A stretch of DNA of 64,000 nucleotides, from positions 310,001 through 374,000 of the forward strand of contig NZ_JACCBU010000001.1 of assembly GCF_013407955.1 (NCBI RefSeq), written 5' to 3'. Positions 16,663 to 26,256 of the stretch are shown here, one piece after another. Under the pieces are notes generated by a model. That model worked only from the letters and a program-made list of their open reading frames with translations. It ran no database searches and was not told the origin of the DNA. Each line of letters begins with the position of its first letter. Within the stretch, counting starts at the first letter, position 1. Both the position numbers and the translations under genes were made by a program. The stretch is from Microlunatus parietis. Its GTDB lineage: Bacteria > Actinomycetota > Actinomycetes > Propionibacteriales > Propionibacteriaceae.

Positions 16663-18506
16663 CGACCGCACCTGTTCAGAAGTCCAGTTACGACCGCTAC
16701 CCCACCGTGCCGCTGCCGGCCGGGGAGTCGGTGATCACCGGCGCCGCCGCCTGGCACCGGGTCCGCGACCTCGCCTACGAGCGCGCCGAGGACCGGCCGC
16801 CGCTGATCGTGGTCGACACCTATCCGGGTGTCGATCTTCCCGAACTGACCCGGCAGCTGGCCGAGGCCTGGCCGACCGCGGTGATCATCGACGTCGAGCA
16901 GGAGGCGGCCAAGCCGATCGAGGAGATCGACGCCCGGATCGCCGACAACCTCACCGACGACCGGGTGTTCGGCGTGATGAGCCATCTGCGGCTGAACGCC
17001 TTCTACGATCAGGAAAGGCTCGCCGCCCTGGCCGAGCGGCTGGCCGACCGCACCGCGGCAACGGTCCTGATCGGTTGGGGCGCCGCCCTCACCGCCACCA
17101 GGCCCGACGCCCTGGTGCTGGTCGACCTGGCCCGCTGGGAGATCCAGCAGCGGCAGCGCGCCGGCGCCCCCAACTGGCGGTCGGCCAACGGCGCCGAGGA
17201 CAACCTGCGCAAATACAAGCGCGGCTTCTTCGTCGAGTGGCGGGTCGCGGACCGCCACAAGCGGGACCTGTTCGCCAAGATCGACTTCCTGCTCGACGGC
17301 AATGCGATCGGGCACAGTTCCGGGGTCGTCCGCGGGCCGGGGATGATCACCGGCGACGCGTTCCGCGGTGCGCTGGCGGCCGCCGTCAACGCGCCGTTGC
17401 GGGTGGTGCCGTTCTTCGACCCGGGCGTCTGGGGCGGTCACTGGATGCAGGACAAGCTGGGGCTGGACACGGAGACGCCCAACTACGCCTGGTGCTTCGA
17501 CTGCGTACCGGAGGAGAACTCGCTGCTGCTGTCCGACGGTGATCATGCCGTCGAGATCCCCGCGCTGGACCTGGTGCTGACCCAGCCGCGCGGCCTGCTC
17601 GGCGCGAAGACGTACGCCCGGTTCGGCGCCGAGTTCCCGATCCGGTTCGACTTCCTGGACACCGTCGGCGGCGGCAACCTCTCGCTGCAGGTGCACCCGC
17701 TGACCGACTACATCACCGACACGTTCGGCATGCACTACACCCAGGACGAGAGCTACTACCTGCTCGACGCGGACGAGGACGCGGTGGTCTATCTCGGGCT
17801 GAAGTCCGGCATCGATCCGGACGCCATGATCGCCGACCTGCGGGCGGCCCAGCAGGCCGATCACCCGTTCGACACCGAGAAGTACGTGAATGCCTTCCCG
17901 GCCCGCAAGCATGATCATTTCTCGATCCCGGCCGGCACTGTGCACTGCTCCGGCGCGAACTCGATGGTGCTGGAGATCTCCGCGACGCCGTTCATCTTCA
18001 CGTTCAAGCTGTGGGACTGGGGCCGGGTCGGTCTGGACGGAGTGCCGCGGCCGGTCCATGTCGATCATGGTGCGGCCAACATCCAGTGGGATCGCGACAC
18101 CGAATGGGTGACCGAGCACCTGCTGCAAGGGCCCGAGGAGCTGAGCCGCGACGGCGACGTGATCGAGGAACGGACCGGCCTGCACGAACTGGAGTTCATC
18201 GAGGTGCGCCGGCACTGGTTCGAGAACCATGCCGACCACGACACCGACGGTACGGTCAACGTCCTCAACCTGGTCGAGGGCGACGAGGTCGAGGTGATCA
18301 GCCCGACCGGCGCCTTCGCTCCGCTGCGGATCCACTATGCCGAGACCTTCATCATCCCGGCCGCCGTCGGACCGTACCGGATCCGGCGCACCGAGAACTC
18401 GCAGTCGACCCGGTTCGCCACCGTCAAGGCGTACGTCAGGGGAACCACCCGCACCGATCAAGAAGGCCCGGCCCTCGCAGCCGGCAACAAAGGAGTTCGA
18501 TCATGA
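16659..18506 (+). CDS. Class I mannose-6-phosphate isomerase-like protein with N-terminal kinase-like domain
   Basis: A 615-residue protein. The N-terminal half (about 1-240) is an alpha/beta domain with 'RPPLIVVDTYPGVDLPEL' and 'NLRKYKRGFFVEWRVADRHK'. It resembles uridine-kinase-like folds but no intact P-loop is visible. The C-terminal half is a ManA-type cupin: 'GGGNLSLQVHPLTDYI' supplies Gln and His ligands, 'QDESYYLLD' the Glu, and 'IPAGTVHCSGANS' the second His. Type I PMIs interconvert mannose-6-P and fructose-6-P using zinc. TTG 16659 overlaps the kinase stop and follows AGGAAG. It is coupled to the next gene by ATGA. The isomerase role is likely but not certain. Confidence 0.75.
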   Translation: MTTAPVQKSSYDRYPTVPLPAGESVITGAAAWHRVRDLAYERAEDRPPLIVVDTYPGVDLPELTRQLAEAWPTAVIIDVEQEAAKPIEEIDARIADNLTDDRVFGVMSHLRLNAFYDQERLAALAERLADRTAATVLIGWGAALTATRPDALVLVDLARWEIQQRQRAGAPNWRSANGAEDNLRKYKRGFFVEWRVADRHKRDLFAKIDFLLDGNAIGHSSGVVRGPGMITGDAFRGALAAAVNAPLRVVPFFDPGVWGGHWMQDKLGLDTETPNYAWCFDCVPEENSLLLSDGDHAVEIPALDLVLTQPRGLLGAKTYARFGAEFPIRFDFLDTVGGGNLSLQVHPLTDYITDTFGMHYTQDESYYLLDADEDAVVYLGLKSGIDPDAMIADLRAAQQADHPFDTEKYVNAFPARKHDHFSIPAGTVHCSGANSMVLEISATPFIFTFKLWDWGRVGLDGVPRPVHVDHGAANIQWDRDTEWVTEHLLQGPEELSRDGDVIEERTGLHELEFIEVRRHWFENHADHDTDGTVNVLNLVEGDEVEVISPTGAFAPLRIHYAETFIIPAAVGPYRIRRTENSQSTRFATVKAYVRGTTRTDQEGPALAAGNKGVRS

Positions 18507-19776
18507 GATTCCGTTCCCTCGCCACCGGCGTGATCGCCGCGGCCGCGACCGCCGGGCTGCTGCTCGCCGGTTGTTCCAGCCCGGGCTCGGGCAGCACCGA
18601 TGATCAGCCGGTCACCGGGACGCTCGACTTCTTCACCAACAAGGCCGCCTGGAAGCCCGACTTCGACGAACTGAACAAGACCTCCGAGCCGGGCACCAAG
18701 ATCACCCTGAACACCACCGGCTACTCCGACGCGAACCAGTACGACGCGTTCATCAAGCAGTCGTTCCGGACCGACAAGAGCCCGGGCCTGTTCACCTGGC
18801 AGACCGGCCCGTCGCTGAAGGAACTGGTGGACGAGAAGCTGGTCGCCGAGACCACCGACGTGTGGACCGAGGCCGTCGCACAGGGCTGGGTGACCGAGGA
18901 TCTGCGCGAGACGTACACCTATGACGGCAAGCAGTACTGCGTGCCGATGAACATCGCCTACTGGGTGATGTACTACAACAAGAAGATCTTCGCGGAGAAC
19001 GACGTCACGGTGCCGACCAGCTGGCCGGAGCTCGACGCCGCGGCGGCCAAGCTCAAGACGGCCGGCGTCACGCCGTACTACCAGACCAGCACCCTGTTCA
19101 CGTTCCAGTGGTTCCAGCAGCTCGTCGCCGGCACCGATCCCGCGCTCTACAACGGCTTGGCCACCGGTGAGGTGAAGTACACCGACCCGCGGATCGTCGC
19201 GATCATGAACGAGTGGCTGGATCAGCACAAGAAGGGCTGGTTCTCCGATCCGGGCAGCAACACCGACCCGGCCAACGGGCTCAAGCAGGGCGACTTCGCC
19301 ATGATCAACTTCGGCAGCTTCTTCAACGGCTCGCTGGACGGCGCCGGGATGAAGTCCGGCGAGGACTACGGCTTCTTCGTCATCCCGGCCAAGAACGCCG
19401 ACCTGCCGGCCACGCCGGTCGCGGTCGAGACCGGCCCGATCTGTGTCGCGGAGAACTCGAAGCAGAAGGCACTCGGGCTCGCGTACTCGAAGTGGTGGAT
19501 GTCGCCGGAGGCGCAGAGCGCCTGGTCCTCGGCCCGCGGTGACGTGCCGTTCAACCCGAAGGCGACCGTGGCCGACAAGAGCCTCGAGGAGCTCGGCCAG
19601 GAGGTGGCGACCGACAAGTACACCCTGGTCGAGCGCACTACGAGGCCACCCCGACGCCGATCCTGACCGTCGCCCTGGAGCAGTTCGGCGCGTTCAACGC
19701 CAACCCGGGCGATCCGATGCCGGTCCTGGAGGCGATCCAGGCCGAGGCGGACAAGTACTTCGCCGAGAACAAGTAG
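18503..19776 (+). pseudogene. Sugar ABC transporter binding lipoprotein, frameshifted near 3' end
   Basis: A family-1 solute-binding lipoprotein with signal 'LLLAGCSSPG' (lipobox LAGC) and a body typical of maltose/oligosaccharide-type binding proteins ('YDGKQYCVPMNIAYWVMYYN', 'KWWMSPEAQSAWSS'). After 'DKYTLVER' at about 19,635 the frame runs to an early stop at 19,664-19,666. In the neighbouring frame the expected C-terminus 'HYEATPTPILTVALEQFGAF' continues to 'YFAENK' and TAG at 19,774-19,776. One missing base explains this. No slippery heptamer is present, so a mutation or sequencing error is more likely than programmed shifting. The remaining operon looks intact. Confidence 0.85.
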
Positions 19777-19805
19777 GCGATCCCGCGGGCTGAGGAAGGA
19801 AGCGC

Positions 19806-20678
19806 ATGGCGAGTCTGACGCTGCGGACGCAGCGATCGGGACTGGGGTTCGTCGCCCCGGGAGTGATCATCGTCGCGGTGTTGCTGTACGCACCACTGCT
19901 GTGGACGGTGTTCCTCAGCTTCACCGACTACAACGGGCTCGGCAGCCCGGACTGGGTCGGGCTGGCGAACTTCGTCGAGATGTTCGACGACGGCGGTTTC
20001 CTCGGGTCCGTGGCCAACACGCTGCTCTGGGTGGCCGGGACCTTGCTGGTCCCGGTCGGCCTCGGGCTGGTGCTCGCCCTGCTGTCCTGGAACCTGCCGG
20101 GCGGCGCCTGGCTGCGGCTGCCCTTCCTGATCCCGTACGCGCTGTCCGGGATCGGAGTCGGGCTGATCTGGTCGTTCATCCTGTCCAGCGGCGGCGCCCT
20201 CGACCAGGCCCTTGGCACCTTTGGGCTCGGTGGACCCCGGTGGCTGGTCGACGCGCCGCTGAACACGATCATGATGATCCTGGCCAGTGCCTGGCAGGGC
20301 GTCGGGGTGAACGCGCTGCTGTTCACGATCGGGCTGAACTCGATCCCGAAGGAACCGCTGGAGGCTGCCCGGCTGGACGGTGCGACCGGCGCCAGGCTGC
20401 TCGGCAGCATCATCTGGCCGATGCTGCGACCGCTCACGACTGTGGTGATCGGGTTGTCGATCGTGGCCAGCCTGAAGACGTTCGACATCGTCCAGGGCAT
20501 GACGAAGGGCGGTCCCGGCCGTGCGTCCGAGACGCTTGCTTTGACCATGTACAAGGAGACCTTCGTCAACAGCGAGTACGGCCTCGGCTCCGCGATCGCG
20601 CTCTTCCTGACCGTGATCACGCTGATCGCCTCGGTGCTCTACCTGCGCCGCCAGCTGTCCAGCAAGCACGAGATCTGA
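19806..20678 (+). CDS. Sugar ABC transporter permease (MalF-like)
   Basis: A 290-residue permease with six membrane helices and the cytoplasmic EAA loop 'EPLEAARLDGATGARLL', which contacts the ATPase. The length and the short N-terminus are typical of CUT1 sugar importers. It pairs with the following MalG-like gene (10-bp gap). No ATP-binding subunit is encoded here; CUT1 systems often share an MsiK-type ATPase encoded elsewhere, a known actinobacterial habit. Confidence 0.92.
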   Translation: MASLTLRTQRSGLGFVAPGVIIVAVLLYAPLLWTVFLSFTDYNGLGSPDWVGLANFVEMFDDGGFLGSVANTLLWVAGTLLVPVGLGLVLALLSWNLPGGAWLRLPFLIPYALSGIGVGLIWSFILSSGGALDQALGTFGLGGPRWLVDAPLNTIMMILASAWQGVGVNALLFTIGLNSIPKEPLEAARLDGATGARLLGSIIWPMLRPLTTVVIGLSIVASLKTFDIVQGMTKGGPGRASETLALTMYKETFVNSEYGLGSAIALFLTVITLIASVLYLRRQLSSKHEI

Positions 20679-20688
20679 GGAGCCGATC

Positions 20689-21513
20689 ATGAATGGAAAG
20701 ACGTCTCAGATCGTCCGTACCACGATCCTGGTGATCTTCGGCCTGCTCTGGCTGATTCCGGTCTACCTGCTGCTGATCAACGCCAGCAAGGATCCGACCG
20801 TGTACGACTCGCGGCAGTCCTGGGTCCCGGACGGCTTCGCGCTGTTCTCCAACATCGCCGAGGCGCTGAGCCTGTCCGGGATGGCGGACAGCGTGCTCAG
20901 CACGGTGCTCTACAGCCTGGTCTCCCCTGCCCTGGCCGTGATCATCGGCGCGGCGGCCGGCTTCGGCATCGTCGCGCTCGGCCTGAGGCACGGGTTCGCC
21001 TGGTTCGTGGTGATCTTCGGCGGCACGATCTTCCCGCTGCAGATGATCTTGCTGCCGCTGTTCGACGGCTACTCCCGGGTCGGCCTGTACGACAACCGGA
21101 TCGGGATGATCTTGATCTATACGGCGATCGCGACCCCGTTCTCGGCGTTCGTGATGCGCAACTTCTTCACCGGTGTCTCGCACAGCGTGTTCGAGGCGGC
21201 CCGGCTGGACGGGGCGTCGGTCTGGTCGATCTTCACCCGGGTCTACCTGCCGATGTCGGTCAGTGCCCTGGTGGCGATCTTCATCCTGCAGGCCACGTTC
21301 ATCTGGAACGACCTGCTGCTCGGCCTGGTGCTGGCCCAGTCCGACGCGGTCCGGCCGATCGTGACGACGCTGGCCGGCATGCAGAGCACGTACGGCGGAG
21401 CGCAGCTGTCCACCGTGCTCGCGGCCGGCGTGCTGGTCTCGCTGCCGACCGTGATCTTGTTCCTGTGCACCCAACGCTTCTTCGCCAAGGGCCTGGCCCT
21501 CGGCCAGTACTGA
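20689..21513 (+). CDS. Sugar ABC transporter permease (MalG-like)
   Basis: A 274-residue six-helix permease. The EAA loop 'VFEAARLDGASVWSIFTRV' is present, and the ending 'TQRFFAKGLALGQY' is typical of MalG-type CUT1 subunits ('KG...G..K' tail). It has a good context within the operon, 10 bp after the MalF-like gene and 13 bp before the glycosidase. Confidence 0.92.
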   Translation: MNGKTSQIVRTTILVIFGLLWLIPVYLLLINASKDPTVYDSRQSWVPDGFALFSNIAEALSLSGMADSVLSTVLYSLVSPALAVIIGAAAGFGIVALGLRHGFAWFVVIFGGTIFPLQMILLPLFDGYSRVGLYDNRIGMILIYTAIATPFSAFVMRNFFTGVSHSVFEAARLDGASVWSIFTRVYLPMSVSALVAIFILQATFIWNDLLLGLVLAQSDAVRPIVTTLAGMQSTYGGAQLSTVLAAGVLVSLPTVILFLCTQRFFAKGLALGQY

Positions 21514-21526
21514 GGAGTTTTCCTTC

Positions 21527-23689
21527 GTGTCCGTTCCGACCGTCGATGATCTTGCGGCCGACCCGGTCAGCCACCACTACGACGACCTGATCGCGCCGAG
21601 CGGGTTGACCAACCTGCTCGGCACGGTGCGAGTCGATCATGACCTGACCCAGCTCAGCGCCGTCACGTTCCCGCCCGTGTCGCAGGGCCTGACCGCCACC
21701 GCGACGCTGTTCGTGGACGGCCGGCTGTTCGCGTCGTACGGCGCCGAGGTGACCCACGCCTGGCGGCCGGACCGGGTGGTCCGGAGCGCCGAACTGCCGG
21801 GGTTGCGGATCGAGACGACCACGGTCGCGGTGCCCGGCGAGACCGCGGTCGCGATCGACGTCGTCGTGCACAACCTGGGCGACCATGATCGCCAGGTGGG
21901 GCTCGGGTTCACGCTGAATGCGCGGGTCCGCGCGGCGGACGGGGATGCCTGGCTGTCCGCTGAGTCGCCGAGTGCGGCCAATGAGACTGTCGCCTGCCCT
22001 TCGACAGGCTCAGGGAACGATCAGACGGCGCGGATGATCTTCACCCAGCCGGGTGGCGCCGCGGTATCGGTGCAGGGGCTGGACCGGCCGGCCACGGTGC
22101 GGGCCAGCGGCGTCGCGCAGGCGGCCGGCGACGCGTACGAGGTCGGCATCGGCGGCACCGCTCGCGGTGGCACGGTCGACGCGACGCTCGACGTCCCGGC
22201 CGGCGTATCGGCCCGGATCGCTTACGTACAGGCGATCGCGGGCACCGAGGAACAGGCGAACGCGACGTTCGACCGGGTCTCCGCCGACGTGCCGGCCGCG
22301 GTCAAGGCGGCCAAGGAGTTCTGGAACACCCAGCTCAGCGCGGCGTTCACGCCGGGCAGCGGCGAGTTCTCCGGTAGCCTGCCGATCCTGAGCACCGACA
22401 ACGACGCGCTGCGTCGGCTCTACTGGTGGGGCGTTCTCGGCGTGATCTGGTTCCGCCGCGACTTTGCCGGCAACGTGCTCGGCCGCAGCTACGACACGCT
22501 GATGCCGAACTACTGGTCCACCACGACGTTCATCTGGGATTTCAGCCTCAGCTCGCTCACCCATGCGCTGCTCGATCCCGAGCCGATGCGGCGGCAGCTG
22601 GCGCACTGGATCACCAGCGACATCCACACCCACTTCGGCACCTCGTCGCTGACCGGCGGGCCGGTCGGCCAGTGGTACTCGGTGAACGACTACGCGATGA
22701 CCCGGTTGGTCGACGACTACGTCCGGTTCACCGGTGATCAACAGTTCCTCGGCGAGGAACTGGCCGGGCGCCCGGTCCATGATCATCTCCGGCAGTGGGC
22801 CTACGCCTGGCAGGACTTCCGCAAGGCCTCTCCGCTGGCCGACTACGGTGAGATCGAGAACCTGCTCGAGTGCGTGAGTTCGTACACCCACGAGGTGGCC
22901 AGCCTCAACGCCGCGAACGTGTGGAACCTGCGCACGGCGGCCGAGCTGCTCGACCGGGCCGGCCAGGACGGTGATCAACTCTGGAAGACGGCGGACGAGC
23001 TGCTGCCGCACGTGATCGACCTGTACGAGACCGGGACCGGGTTCTTCGCGGCCCGGCAGCCGGACGGCACCCGGCTCGGCGTCCGGCACTGCTACGACTT
23101 CAGCATCGTCGGCACCACGATCGCCGATGATCTTGACCCGGGAGTCAAGGCCGAGATGATCGACTTCTTCCGGCGCGAGCTGCAGACGCCGAACTGGATC
23201 CGTGCCCTGTCGCCGTACGATCCGGACGCCAGCTTCAGTGTCCGCCCCGACCACCAGTGGAACGGCGCCTACCCGGCCTGGCCCGCGGACGCGGCCCGGG
23301 CCCTGGTCGATCTCGGCGCGGCGGACGTCGCGCTGGACTGGCTGCCCGGGCTCGCCCGGACCGCGAACCAGGGCCCGACCGGCCAGGCGCACTTCGTCGA
23401 GGAGGCCCAGCCGGGCATCAACGGCGGCGCCCGGAAGGCCCCGCCGCAGCTGCCGTACATCATCGACTGGTCCTGCTCGTCCTCCGGCGCCTGGGTGGCG
23501 TTGGTGATCGAATCGCTGTTCGGCGTCCGAGTCGGCGCCGACGGTGCGGTCACGGCCCGACCGGTCCTGCACGACCTCGATCCCGGCGCCGCCCTGCACG
23601 GGCTCCGCGTCGCCGGCCGCACCTTCGACGTGCACGCGGACGGCCGGGTCGTCGAGCTCGGTCAGGTCGGCGTGCCGACCGCGCCGTAG
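21527..23689 (+). CDS. Six-hairpin glycosidase-like protein
   Basis: A 720-residue, apparently cytoplasmic protein (no signal peptide). An N-terminal beta-sandwich (about 1-270) precedes an (alpha/alpha)6 catalytic barrel (about 285-690) with 'YWWGVLGVIWFRRDFAG', 'YWSTTTFIWDFSLSS', 'LLECVSSYTHEVASLNAANV' and 'GINGGARKAPPQLPYIIDWS'. These support a glycoside hydrolase of the six-hairpin superfamily, but I cannot name a GH family. As the last gene of the LacI-type operon it would cleave the imported oligosaccharide. Residues near 163-172 ('VACPSTGSGND') derive from a dispersed DNA repeat inserted in frame. The end overlaps the convergent next gene by 28 bp. Confidence 0.75.
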   Translation: MSVPTVDDLAADPVSHHYDDLIAPSGLTNLLGTVRVDHDLTQLSAVTFPPVSQGLTATATLFVDGRLFASYGAEVTHAWRPDRVVRSAELPGLRIETTTVAVPGETAVAIDVVVHNLGDHDRQVGLGFTLNARVRAADGDAWLSAESPSAANETVACPSTGSGNDQTARMIFTQPGGAAVSVQGLDRPATVRASGVAQAAGDAYEVGIGGTARGGTVDATLDVPAGVSARIAYVQAIAGTEEQANATFDRVSADVPAAVKAAKEFWNTQLSAAFTPGSGEFSGSLPILSTDNDALRRLYWWGVLGVIWFRRDFAGNVLGRSYDTLMPNYWSTTTFIWDFSLSSLTHALLDPEPMRRQLAHWITSDIHTHFGTSSLTGGPVGQWYSVNDYAMTRLVDDYVRFTGDQQFLGEELAGRPVHDHLRQWAYAWQDFRKASPLADYGEIENLLECVSSYTHEVASLNAANVWNLRTAAELLDRAGQDGDQLWKTADELLPHVIDLYETGTGFFAARQPDGTRLGVRHCYDFSIVGTTIADDLDPGVKAEMIDFFRRELQTPNWIRALSPYDPDASFSVRPDHQWNGAYPAWPADAARALVDLGAADVALDWLPGLARTANQGPTGQAHFVEEAQPGINGGARKAPPQLPYIIDWSCSSSGAWVALVIESLFGVRVGADGAVTARPVLHDLDPGAALHGLRVAGRTFDVHADGRVVELGQVGVPTAP
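21997..22015. repeat. Dispersed repeat CCCTTCGACAGGCTCAGGG within a gene
   Basis: CCCTTCGACAGGCTCAGGG lies inside the glycosidase gene. The same core (CCTTCGACAGGCTCA) forms one arm of a hairpin at 57,194-57,241. This word is widespread in some actinobacterial genomes as an extragenic repeat. In the gene it adds about a dozen residues without breaking the frame. Confidence 0.65.
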
Positions 23690-24777
23690 ATCGGGTTGGC
23701 GCCGATCAGCCAGTTCAGGGCGCGGTTGCGCTCGGCGACCTGCCGCCATAGCCACCACGACGCCCGGTCGTCCAGTGCCGAGACCGGGGTCCCGGCCACG
23801 GCCAGGTCGCCGTCGATCAGGGTGATCCCGTCCAGGTCGACGGCGCCGAACCAGGTGTCCTGGGCCCAGGCGGCGAAGTCGACGTGCCGCCGGGCGAGCT
23901 GCAGGTCGGCCAGCCGCCAGTGGATCGCCTGCTGCCGGCGCCATTCACAGTCGATCACGTCGTCGGGTCGCAGCGACGGGTCCGGGCGGCGGCCGTCGAA
24001 CGGCCCCGGGCCCGGCACCTGGTACTCGATCAGCGTGTCCAGCGGCTGCCGGGCCGGGTCGAGGGCGGGCAGCGTGTCGGCGACCCCGAGCGCCCAGAGC
24101 AGGGTCAGGGCCGCCTCGGCGTCGAACGCGTGCTCCGCGGCGACGTCCTCGCCGACCGCGCCGGCCGGTTGGTCCAGCAGATCGCGTTCGTCCGGCTCCG
24201 GCTCGGCGCCGAGATCGACTCCGTCCAGCCAGGCCCGGTACCTGCCCTCCTCGTCCTTCATCAGGTCCGGATGTTCCTCGATGCCGGCCTCGATCGCGCT
24301 GCGGTACATGGTCGCCAGCAGGACCAGGGCGCGCCGGACGACCCGGTCCCGGTCCGGCCGCAGCGGGTCGGCGACCAGATCCCGGCCGTCGCAGTCGATG
24401 AACAGGCGGCCGTCCAGGAAGCAGAAACCGCCGGTCCGGTCGGTCAGGTCGAGCATCAGCTGACCGGGCAGTCCCTTGCCCAGGTCGCGGTCCGCCACCG
24501 ACCCGTACACGGCCGACGTCGACAGCGCCCGAACCAGCAGGCCGTCCGAGGCGCCGACGCCACGGAGGTAGCGCTCCAGCCCGAGCAGGTGCGGCCCGAC
24601 CTTGTCGTCGGCCAGCCGGTTGAACGTGATCGTCCCCTCCGGCGAGGCGAACGTCACCGAGCTCCCGTCCTCGGCGAGATCGACCGCGCACTCCACGCCG
24701 GGCGGGACCAGGGCCTGCCAATGCGGAGCCTCCAGCCGCCAGCCGAACCTCGCGTACACCGCCGCGTTTGTCACCAC
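23662..24777 (-). CDS. DUF4272 domain protein
   Basis: A 371-residue protein of unknown function. The C-terminal half resembles DUF4272, with 'HAFDAEAALTLLWALGVADTLPALD' and 'SLRPDDVIDCEWRRQQAIHWRLADL'. The N-terminal half is unassigned. It converges on the glycosidase gene with a 28-bp overlap and stands alone. ATG/GTG choice at 24,777 is uncertain; no clear ribosome binding site. Confidence 0.65.
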   Translation of the reverse strand: MVTNAAVYARFGWRLEAPHWQALVPPGVECAVDLAEDGSSVTFASPEGTITFNRLADDKVGPHLLGLERYLRGVGASDGLLVRALSTSAVYGSVADRDLGKGLPGQLMLDLTDRTGGFCFLDGRLFIDCDGRDLVADPLRPDRDRVVRRALVLLATMYRSAIEAGIEEHPDLMKDEEGRYRAWLDGVDLGAEPEPDERDLLDQPAGAVGEDVAAEHAFDAEAALTLLWALGVADTLPALDPARQPLDTLIEYQVPGPGPFDGRRPDPSLRPDDVIDCEWRRQQAIHWRLADLQLARRHVDFAAWAQDTWFGAVDLDGITLIDGDLAVAGTPVSALDDRASWWLWRQVAERNRALNWLIGANPIYGAVGTPT

Positions 24778-24825
24778 GGCCTCAACCTATCCACAGTTCG
24801 CCGGCCGGTCCGGGAGGATACGTCC

Positions 24826-25827
24826 ATGACCGATCCGAGCATGATCATCTCCGAACTGTCTCGGCTCACGACGCCGTACGCGATCGAGGAGACCAGGATC
24901 GTCGAGCTCGGCGACAGCCCGCAGGTGGTCTCGCTCCGCGGCCGGGACCGGCGCAACCCGGTGTTGATCATGGTCCACGGCGGGCCGGGCACTTCGCTCA
25001 GCGCGACCTCCTGGATGTGGCAGCGGCCGCTCGAGGAGTCGCTCACGATCATTCAGTACGACCAGCGCGGCGCCGGCCGCAGCTTCCGGCACGACGACCC
25101 GGATCGGCTCCGGGACGCGCTCAGCCTTGATCACTGCGCCTGGGACACGATCGAGCTGGCCGAGTTGATCACGGCCGAGTTCGGGATCGAGCAGGTGCTG
25201 CTGGCCGGGCACAGCTGGGGTACGGCCGTCGCCACCCGGGCCGCGCTGCTCCGGCCGGACCTCTTCGCCGCCTATCTCGGCGTCTGCCAGATCGCCTCGA
25301 CCGCGGCCGGCGAGGCGGAGAGCTGGCGCTGGGCGAGAGCCGAGGCGGACCGGCGCGGGGACCGGGCCGCGGCCGCGGAGCTGGACGCGATCGCGCCGTA
25401 CCCCGAGTCGTTCAGCCGGGAGACCTTGATCATCGAGCGCCGCTGGGTGTCCCGGTTCGGCGGGATGGCGGCCGGTCGGGCCGACAGTCTCTACTTCGAC
25501 GACGGGGAGAGCGTGGCTCCGGACTGGTCGGCCGCCGACCAGGAGTCGGCCCGGGCCGGCCGGGAGTTCCTGGCCCAGCACCTGCTGCCCCGGTTCATCG
25601 AGATCGACTTCACCATGATCACCGAGTTCCCGATCCCGATCATGGTCTTCCTCGGCCGGCACGACTACGTGACCCCGACCGCCCCGGCGCTCGCCTGGCT
25701 GGACCGACTGGCCGCGCCGGCCAAGATCATCGAGTGGTTCGACGACTCCGCCCATCTGCCGATGTACGAGGAGCCCGGCCATTTCCTGACCGCCGTCCTC
25801 GAGCACCTGCTGCCGTACGGGCGATGA
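24826..25827 (+). CDS. Alpha/beta hydrolase, proline-iminopeptidase-like
   Basis: A 333-residue hydrolase of peptidase family S33 type. The oxyanion loop is 'VHGGPGTSLS'; the nucleophile elbow is 'GHSWGTAV' with the catalytic Ser; the acid is in 'FLGRHDYVTP' and the His in 'DDSAHLPMYEEPG'. A lid domain (about 160-240) is present. GGGAGGA sits 9 bp before the ATG at 24826. Substrate unknown; amides, esters or epoxides are all possible. The stop is directly followed by the stop of the convergent HxlR gene. Confidence 0.88.
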   Translation: MTDPSMIISELSRLTTPYAIEETRIVELGDSPQVVSLRGRDRRNPVLIMVHGGPGTSLSATSWMWQRPLEESLTIIQYDQRGAGRSFRHDDPDRLRDALSLDHCAWDTIELAELITAEFGIEQVLLAGHSWGTAVATRAALLRPDLFAAYLGVCQIASTAAGEAESWRWARAEADRRGDRAAAAELDAIAPYPESFSRETLIIERRWVSRFGGMAAGRADSLYFDDGESVAPDWSAADQESARAGREFLAQHLLPRFIEIDFTMITEFPIPIMVFLGRHDYVTPTAPALAWLDRLAAPAKIIEWFDDSAHLPMYEEPGHFLTAVLEHLLPYGR

Positions 25828-26190
25828 TCAACAACGGGTCCAGGGGACTTCGTCGCCGACGTGCCGAGCCACCCGTTCCACCAGCGGCAGCAGCAGGTCG
25901 GCGATCTCCCGGCCGACGTCGGTCAGCGAGTACTCGACGTGCGGCGGCAGGGTCGGCTTCTGGTCCCGTACCACGAAGCCGTCGTCGACCAGCGTGCGCA
26001 GCGTCTGCGCCAGCATCTTTTCGCTGACACCGTCGATCGCGTCGCGCAGTTCGTTCCAGCGCCGGGTGCCGCCGGCCAGGGCCAGCACGGTCGGGACGCC
26101 CCACTTGCTGGTCACATGGGTGAGCACCAGGCGGGCCGGGCAGTCGGCGGCGAGGGCGAGCCGGAGGTCGGCGGGAGCGGGTCCGGTCAT
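25828..26190 (-). CDS. HxlR-family winged-helix regulator
   Basis: A 120-residue regulator with 'CPARLVLTHVTSKWGVPTVLAL', 'LRDAIDGVSEKMLAQTLRTL' and the wing 'PPHVEYSLTDVGRE', the signature of HxlR/HTH_HxlR. Family members often sense redox or quinone stress. It is divergent from a DsbA/FrnE-type oxidoreductase, a pairing common for these regulators. The shared promoter region contains ACTCACCAAATAGTGCG, a short dyad (CAC...GTG) that could be its operator. Confidence 0.9.
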   Translation of the reverse strand: MTGPAPADLRLALAADCPARLVLTHVTSKWGVPTVLALAGGTRRWNELRDAIDGVSEKMLAQTLRTLVDDGFVVRDQKPTLPPHVEYSLTDVGREIADLLLPLVERVARHVGDEVPWTRC

Positions 26191-26256
26191 GACGCGATCC
26201 TACTCACCAAATAGTGCGTACACGACAACTGGAATGTGCTGCGGTCCGCTGCCGTT

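Noticed and set aside
18629..19666. Programmed -1 frameshift in the sugar-binding protein
   Set aside because: No X-XXY-YYZ slippery site or downstream stem was seen at 19,630-19,640; a plain indel or sequencing error is simpler.
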